DNA of 64,000 bases from Nautilus pompilius. Taxonomy: Eukaryota; Mollusca; Cephalopoda; Nautilida; Nautilidae. The stretch lies in NCBI GenBank assembly GCA_018389105.1, contig JACATO010001035.1:394501-458500 (forward strand), given 5' to 3'. Both the position numbers and the translations under genes were made by a program. Shown here piece by piece: positions 52,701 to 61,700 of the stretch (its first letter is position 1; the number at the start of each line of letters is the position of its first letter). The notes under the pieces were generated by a model. The model saw nothing but the letters and a program-made list of their open reading frames with translations. It was not told the origin of the DNA and did not search any database.

Positions 52701-55700
52701 AAGGCCCTGAAACCAGATATCGAAATAGCTTTATTCAACCATTCACCAAATGGCTGGCTTTCTAGGTTCACTGGAACTAAGCTGTCTCCCCATCACCACC
52801 ACCTCTCCCAATCCTACATCCAATCACTTACCTTTAACAAGTCTGCCACATCATTGGCGTCCAGTCGATAATCACAAACAGCATGCAAAACCTCAACCTT
52901 GTCACGAAGACTCAGCGATCTAAAGTCTTCGTTTTCTAATGGATTTCTTCTTTCTTCCTTTGTTCCCCATCTGCGCTTGATCAGGTCCTTCAGATAGAAC
53001 TCCCAGTTTTCCCAACTGAAGTGAAAGGTAAACAATGGAATGAAATAAGGCTGACCAAATTAACTACCCACAGCTTCCAGATAGGACCCTTGCCATTATC
53101 AGCTAGTTTTCTGCCAAGAAAAATTCATCCCCTTATGTTTGTCTTTTTTCCTTCAGAGCTTTATCTACATGCTAATTGTTAGAGAGAGAGGGAGGGAGAG
53201 AAAATCCCTGAAAAACCAAGCATTTTGTAGGCACGATCCCTCCGGTGTGGGCTTTCTCCGATTTCCTTTGTCATCTAAAAATGAAAAGGTAAAATAAGGT
53301 TTCACAGGTATGGGGTGGATGGTTCGTGACTAACTCTTGACTGGCTCACACCTGATCTACAGCTCAAGCGACCTCAGCCGCACCTAGGTAACTCACTTGG
53401 TTACTAAGACTACTACCCTACCCCTTCCACCTTCTAGCTCACTGTTGTGAGGCATCCCTTATCTTGACAGTCAGGACAGGGAATTTCACAGCTTCTTTAT
53501 CTCTCACTGTTGTACATAACTAAGATATTACTAACCTAACAAAGTTTTATTGTTTTAACAACATAACTTTAGACCGTGAAGTATCAGGCGAGTCATATGA
53601 ACAGTAAATCCTGCATTAGCTATCTTTGGCTGCTTTCATTGTAAGAAAAGTGTGAAATAGGAATGTCAAGAGAAAACCAGGTTTACATTGCAGCACATGA
53701 CTCTGGGCACAAATGCATCAGTTATCCATGTGATGACAGCAGCTCCCTAATTAGCAGTCGCAACGAGAAGGGACGCAGTTACAAAGCCAGCTAGAATTAT
53801 GATCGTTTTCCTGCAACATTTATCAATCTTTTGAATGCTGACAACACGTGCGCGTATGCACAAGTGATTGTGTGCATATCCTATTTTTGACAATGTTTAC
53901 TCTTGTTAGTCCCGCTGATCTACTCTGGGATGTCTGCAAAAGGAGGCACCCACAGGGCGGGCATCCAGTTGGCTGCAAGTGGCGGTACCGTGACATCACT
54001 TGTAACTGACTCCAGCTATCATACTGCCAGATCTGACGTTAAGGAGACCCACTTCCTACAGCTGTGAGAGTCAGACCATGGCTTGCAGGAATTGCATTAT
54101 TTCACTACGTGTTCTTCAAAACATTCTGGGCGAGCACCTTACCCCCCCCCCTCTAACAGGAAGTGTGCCTGCGGTTCACACAAACAGAGCTGGAAGTCTG
54201 GGCGCGAACCACTGATCTATCACCTGCTCTATTAAAGATGTTGCAGAACACCATTTTCACAGAAGTGCTTTCCTTTAAGTAGCTGTGGATCTGTTGTTTT
54301 TCCGAAGAAAGACAAAGAACAGTCGAAAATAACCTGTTGTTTGCAGGTAAAAGGCACGTTCATCCATAACAAAAGGTACCAATTCCACCTGTTCCCTTCC
54401 CTTTTTTTTATTCTTCTTCTTCTTCCCCTGATGACAAAAGCAACCAAACCACCCATTGAAATCTAAATTAGTTTTTACTTTCATGGCAGACCATCTCGAT
54501 TACATTGTTTGAAAATTATAAAAGATATTAAAGCAAGATTTCTTTGTCATGCTAATAATAATAACAATGCAATGCAACAGTTCCCAATCTGTTTTCGCTG
54601 TGATCCCCATTAACTCAGTAACAAATTCTTGTGACCCCCCCCACTCCCGCCAACTTCCAGCGCCATCACTGCAAGCTGCAGGCGCACTACTCGCCAGAAT
54701 GATCTGCCTGGAATATTTTGAAAATCCTGGTGAAATAATGCAATTCTTGCATTCTAGGCCACAGAACAACTGCACCTCAAGGTGTCGGGGTGAAACTGGG
54801 AGGAGGCTGGAGTTGTGCAGAACACGCAACGAAAAACAAGATAAACATGATGCTGACTGACTTCATGATTCCCATAGCCCTACTTTGAGAAATGCTGATG
54901 TAAAGTCTTTAAACTGCATTAAGTTTATATACTAAAATTAAAATAAGCAAAAACATCCCAGTTTCTTTAGTGTTGCTGGAGTGGAGAGAGAGCTAATGGG
55001 CAGCACAGAGTAGAAAGAAACTTTACTAATCTATAATACAGTCTGGATTTAAGATGATACCCTGACAAAATCCTGTTTATTTTTGGCCGCACACTTTGTC
55101 AAATAATAATAGTAATAAAAGGTAACAACAAACTGATGAAGTTTCTTTTTTAGGATTTGTAAATCATTTGAAAGTCGTCTTGCTATTTTTATCTCTTTGA
55201 GGATTCAATGGCTGTACTCAGATGAGTTGACGGGTGGCCAGTTAAGGTTCGCGTGCTGTCAGGGCACTGCAAACGACGACGGCAATCACAGGCACGAACC
55301 ACCACATCGTGAATGACGAACGATGAAAAGTTGTACTCACTGTACATCCTTCCTCCTGTAACAGCCCTTGAGCAAACTGCAGAACAGGTCAGTGAGAAAT
55401 GGGCTTCCTTCCTCAGAACCGGATGCAAGCAGAGCATCTTCTAACTCCTTAAAAAAAAAAAAAAAGAAAACAACAAACAATATAGAAAACGCCATTTGGC
55501 TCCCATGAAGAAATTGGGTGCACACGGACATACTACTGGTCCTAAAATTTTCACGCGAACATAGCGCTGTTACTTTATGAGTAAAATTATTAAAGTCTGT
55601 GCAGCTCTCTGCCATTGGATTTCTGATTACCCTTCTATTTTAGGCATATGTCAGCCGCAGGGTTAACCCTGTCCGACCAGTCACATTTTCTGTTGTTGTC

Positions 55701-58700
55701 TCCTTTAACATAGAAGCTCCAATGTAATGAACATGCAAAAACATTCTTTAAAAACGTCTGTTCGTCCAATGACCAAAAGGTCGAGCACCTGTACAGTTCT
55801 ACAAACGCTGAAAGATTCTAAGCTGGGAATCTTTGGATAATCTTCTTGAGACATCAAAAAAAAAAAGCCTGGAACTGCAGAGAAAAAAGAAAAAAAGAAA
55901 GATTAATACTATGAGCCTGAGATTATTAACAGCTGTTAATCCGAAGTAGATTTCACCAACTTTGGTGAATTGATCCACTCATACATAACTCAAGACAAAG
56001 TAAATACCTGCGCCTGCTTTTACATTTCCGTCTCCAGCCCCCCCCCTTTGCAAGCACGTAAACCATTTAACAAACAAAAATCCCTCCAAATCACTCTTTC
56101 AGTTAATTCGGAAGGTAAAGGGTTAACACATTTTAAGAAATGGAATCTGCATACAAACCGGGTGGAGCAATAACAAATTATCTTCTAACTGACATGAATA
56201 GGCTAACAGTAGTTGCATAAACTGAAACGTACCATCAGACACCAAGGTAGACTCTCTCTCTCTCTCTCTATGAACTAGATTATACATACAAACGGACAGC
56301 AAATGAACTTTTGTCAAAGATATATTCTTTTGCAGAAGCATAAGAAACTTTACAAACCAGGGAATTGTGCACTATCGGAGTTTCGATAACGCACGTATTC
56401 ACTGAGCACACTTGGGGTGATGCAGGAGAGACTGTAAATAAATTGTTCCACTCCTGGATGCTTGTTACAAGCAGGCTCAGCTGCTGATGGATTTCCAAAC
56501 TGTACACCGGTCATAGGCAGGCCATCCTATCCAAAATGAATTTTGCACCTGCAGAGTTTTCGTTCCAATCCTGGTACAATGACGACTCATTTTCACCACA
56601 TTTCAGAATGGGTGATCTCGTAAAAACTAAATGGCAGTAGGCTGGAGGACCTCTACTTGCTGCTGCTATTTTCCCAGATCACGGCCTCTCCTATAGTTCT
56701 CAAGTTTCATACCCCGGTTGCCATAATACCCTCTTTTTCCAGTATCTGCAGATGCATGGCACAAAACACTAATTTGACAAGCAACCATCTAAAGTAGTTA
56801 GCTAGCCGATGTTGTCCATGTACTGTGACCCATGCCTGACATCAGCTAGTGCTCAGTCTGGAATCTCCTGATCACTGTTAGCCTGTTGAGAACATCTCTA
56901 GTTTTCAGGGGCGTACTATTAGGTTGCAATAATGACAACAAACTGACAGCTAATCTGATCTGCCACAGCATACTTTTTAATTACTTGATAATTTTGCCCT
57001 GTGCAACGTAAAACCTAAGCCACAAGCGGTTAATAGAAGTGTGGAAGGAGACATGTGCTTGTGTTCTAGGCAGCTGTGGTATGGAAACCCAAGGCCACCA
57101 ACAGTTTTTAACATTGCATCAAATAAATCCAAGAAAAACACTGAGAGTAGCAGCTTCTGGGTGGTTAGACATTCAACAAAATATTTAAAAATACCCGAAG
57201 AAAACTTTTTATGAATACAACATACAGATGTGTTTGGTCATCAGGTTGGTACTATCGTTCTTTTCTAATTCTCTCTGGTAAAGTATGGAGATGATGGCAG
57301 TGTGTTACCTCATGGTGAATATTTAGTTGCTGCAGGTATTCAAGGCTATATAATATCTTAACCTAGAATCTTCCATTTACTGCCAAAAACATGTAAAAAA
57401 AAAAAAAAATTTGCAGAACAAAAATATCCCTAGCATATCAGAAGTGCTATTGAAGGGGGATTCGCCATTAGGTGTTGCTGACATCTCCCTGATATTCATG
57501 TATATTTGGAACAACATCACTTTTTACCTCATTTATATCACCTGGGGTGTGAAGGTACCAAAACCTAACCCTAGTTAGTATTTATGATGAACTAGCTGTA
57601 TATTTAGTTAACACATTCATAATGTAAGACCTGTTTTGTTGGAGCAATATAGAGATGTGCCATTACAAAGGGTTATATTAATGGGATAGGGTTGTTCAGT
57701 GCAAATGCACCCAGGTAGTATACAAACGATTAAATTATACAGAGTCTTTGACTGTAAGGAACTCCCTTGTAGAACAAGTTCAATGGCCTCTTCATCAGTA
57801 CAAATGGAGACTTAATAGATCTGCGAGCCTTCTTTGGTATGCTACAGCATTTCTTTGCCCTAAAAGTTGCCTGTGCAAGGTAAAGTAACACTTTGGAATT
57901 TTCAACGTCATGCTTTTGCCACAAAACGCATTAGTTTTTCATCGCATTGCAAGCTATCTCCAGCACCCAGATAGACACCTGAACACCACCATCAAAGTAA
58001 GGCGTCCTAGCAAAAGCCTTTTTAATGCATGTTTGGGTAGGCTGTCTGTGTCCATTTTTGTTTTCTATCCACGATTTGAGTAAAATGGCAACAGTAAACA
58101 TTCTAGAATTGTTAAACCAAGCTCTCTCGGCGTGTAACATTAATTTAAGCTTCAGTTAAAAAAAAAAAGATGATTACACCAGATAAATTTTATTTTAAAA
58201 ATTCTCCATTCTACCGATCCAGCAAAGTCTACGACTACAAATGTGTGAAAACCTAGATGCCCAATCTCTTGCTAGGTTACTGATTGTGCTGTGGTTATCT
58301 ACTAGAGAAGCATCGCCTAAGCACCACCCCCCCCCCCAAACCATAGTATGCTAAGCACTCTGGGAGCAATTCCGATTATATTCTGGTGCAGTAAACATGT
58401 TAAGAAAAGAGCTAGTTTAAGTTACCAATTCCGCCGAGCACTTTGCGCTGCCCCATGACAATTTAGAACAGGTGAGAAACAACCGCTTATAAAAACAAGG
58501 GCAAAAGCACACTGAAGGTTGTACAAGGAAAAGCAACGGGTAAACAGGGAAAGGATCACTGAATTCATTTTTTTAAATGTTTAAAAAAAAAAGAGAGACA
58601 TTCAGGAAGGAGTGTATGAAAAACATTAAACAGAACTAAGGAGAATTTCACACAACCATCCACCCAAACAGGGAAGTAATTTACGTGGAAAAACAAATTG

Positions 58701-61700
58701 AATGCTAAAAAACGTAAAACTATGCAAACAAGGTGGGGGGAGATTGTATTAGTGGCATCAGAAATGCATTTAAACAGATTAAACTTAGCAGTAGTTAGAT
58801 CTGTCATATAAATCCCGGGGTCAACTACATCTTTAATATGCTGCTCAGGCACGGATTCCTTATTTACAGAGCTGCCTTATCAAGGGGTCAGATGCTTGGG
58901 GCCCTCCAAGCCAGAAATAAGAAAAAGTTATTTAGCCATTTTAACCATATGCATAAGTTGTGAGCTTTCAAATGATGTTTTGTTAAAATTTCTTTACTTC
59001 TGTTAGCTTGTTTTCAGTAATTAACTATTAAAACAAATTATATGATAAAAAGTGTGAAAAATTGCAAGTTAAATTCTATTTTTATCAGTTTTGCTCATTT
59101 TATTTTGCAATTCCAAATATGGATAATCCAATTTCAATTTTTGATAAAAAAAGAAAAGTTGATTATTAAATGATCCCTTTGATAGCTTAAATTATATTCT
59201 GAATAGACATGTGGATAAATTATGTACATATTTGGGAAAGATCCGCCCCCTCCAGTAATACTGTGCTACAGGCTTTTGAGTGCCTTGTTGCAGTCCTGCC
59301 TCTTCTAAGACAGAATATGGATTTATTGGACAGAGTTCAACATAGATTTATTTAAATGTTCTGTGGGTCTTAAGCTTTTGGAATATGCTAAACAATTGTC
59401 CGTATTAGATTTACCAAGTTTGAATTTATAGGACAAGACCCAACAGACATTTCTAAAGTAATTAGGACTTTTGAACGTGGACAGGTACAAATGTTTTCCC
59501 ACTATCTACAGGTACTGAGATCATGATTACAAGCTAACTCATACATGCTACACAACACTAGCAACTAAAGTTGTGTGTGGCCTTACCAATAACATAACCC
59601 ACACCATCTATCCAGTCATACATATATGAGATGCCAGGAAAAAAAAAATTTAATGTTAAAGATTACCAATTGTTAAAAATTCTACAGTGTAAACATACTG
59701 TTTTCAAATCTATTTGTTTTTAATAAATAGGAAGCATCAGTGAACCAAGATTGTATTTGTTTGTGAGCTTTAAGATATTTAAAGACAAAGAATTATTATT
59801 GTTGTTAAAACTTCTGTCTACCAAGTGGGTGAGGCGCTATCCTTCAGAACTGTATTTGAGATATGATACATAGTACCTCTCTGTTTAATATAGCCCTCTC
59901 TGATGACAAATCTGTACATTGCTCCAGTCTTGTGGAAACTAACTAGTTCTTCTAGACTGGAATCACCCAGGGTGGCATAAGATAAAAACTGATGTGGTAC
60001 ACAGAGGGTTAGAAACAAAGAATTTTGCTAGTTTTTTTTTTTTTTTTTTAAGTGTAGTTGATTATAGCCTGCACACTGACATACTTCCTGGTTAGATGCA
60101 TACAGACGATGGAACACGCAACTCAAATACTTCAGGAAGGAAGCAAAACAGTAAGTTTTCAATTCTAGCAACTCAAATGTGTGGGGGGACCGTACTGACA
60201 GGTAGATTTTAATTTATGTTCCCGCATTCTTAGGGAAAGTTGCTCCTAAGGTAGATTTATATATATAGGAGATCAGTTCTTCCCAAAGCAAAGGATGATG
60301 ATAATAAATATATATATATATATATATATAGGAGATCAGTTCTTCCCAAAGCAAAGGATGTTAAATAAATATATATATATATATATAGGAGATCAGTCTT
60401 CCCAAAGCAAAGGATGATGTTAAATAAATATATAATATATATAGGAGATCAGTCTTCCCAAAGCAAAGGATGATGTTAAATAATATATATATATATATAG
60501 GAGATCAGTTCTTCCCAAAGCAAAGATGATGTTAAATAAATATATATATATATATAGGAGATCAGTTCTTCCCAAAGCAAAGGATGATGTTAAATAAATA
60601 TATATATATATAGGAGATCAGTTCTTCCCAAAGCAAAGGATGATGTTAAATAATATATATATATATATATAGGAGATCAGTTCTTCCCAAGCAAAGGATG
60701 ATGTTAAATAAATATATATATATATATAATATATATATATATATCTATATATATATATATATATATACTATATATATATATATATATATATAGAGATCAG
60801 TTCTTCCAAAGCAAAGGATGATGTTAAATAAATATATACTATATATATATATATAGGAGATCAGTTCTTCCAAAGCAAAGGATGATGTTAAATAAATATA
60901 TATATATATATAATATATATATAGGAGATCAGTTCTTCCCAAAGCAAAGGATGATGTTAAATAAATAATATATATATATATATATAGGAGATCAGTTCTT
61001 CCCAAGCAAAGGATGATGTTAAATAAATCTATATATATATATATATTATATATAGATCAGTTCTTACCAAAGCAAAGGATGATGATAAATAAATATATAT
61101 AGATATATATATATAGGAGATCAGTTCTTCCCAAAGCAAAGGATGATGTTAAATAAATACATATATATATATATATATATATATTCTGATTGCCAGTCTA
61201 AGTTCAGTGTGGTTGGTGATGGCTGTAAGGAGTGTTCAAATGAAACCAGGCCATATACATCACAACATCGATGCCGTTTTGGCCGGGCTTCGTTTGAACA
61301 TCCCCAGCGCATTAATTTATGTGTATCAATACAGGGAGGGGAATTACGTCACTCTCTTTCTTTTCCGCGAGAGAAGGAAGACAGGGGAGGGGAGGGGAGG
61401 GGAGGGGACAGATAAGCCTCCCCACCCACACACACACAACAGAACCGAAAAAGAAACAGGAAATTCACTTTCCCTTACACTATCACCATCGTTATAATGT
61501 TATCGCCTATTGTTTTATCTTAACGGTGGGAGGGGGGGAGAGAGAGAGAGAGAGGCGGTGTCGGCGGGGCGGATTCGCCCCCTCCGTTCTCTGGGCATGT
61601 GAGCTTGCGACTGACATTTTCCACCCCACCCCGAGAGAGAGAGAGAGAGAGGGGGAGGGAGGGGAGGGAACGGGAAGCAAAACAATAAAGGGAAAAAATG

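Larger units (their letters stand above)
53016..55340 (-). other. CECR2 intron 3
   Basis: A 2.3-kb intron with SINE copy J and a tRNA-like head (54170-54240). The ORFs at 54232-54860 show no recognisable product. Confidence 0.7.

Noticed and set aside
60745-61312. Tyrosine/isoleucine-rich minus ORFs
   Set aside because: They are the TA-run minisatellite read as protein.
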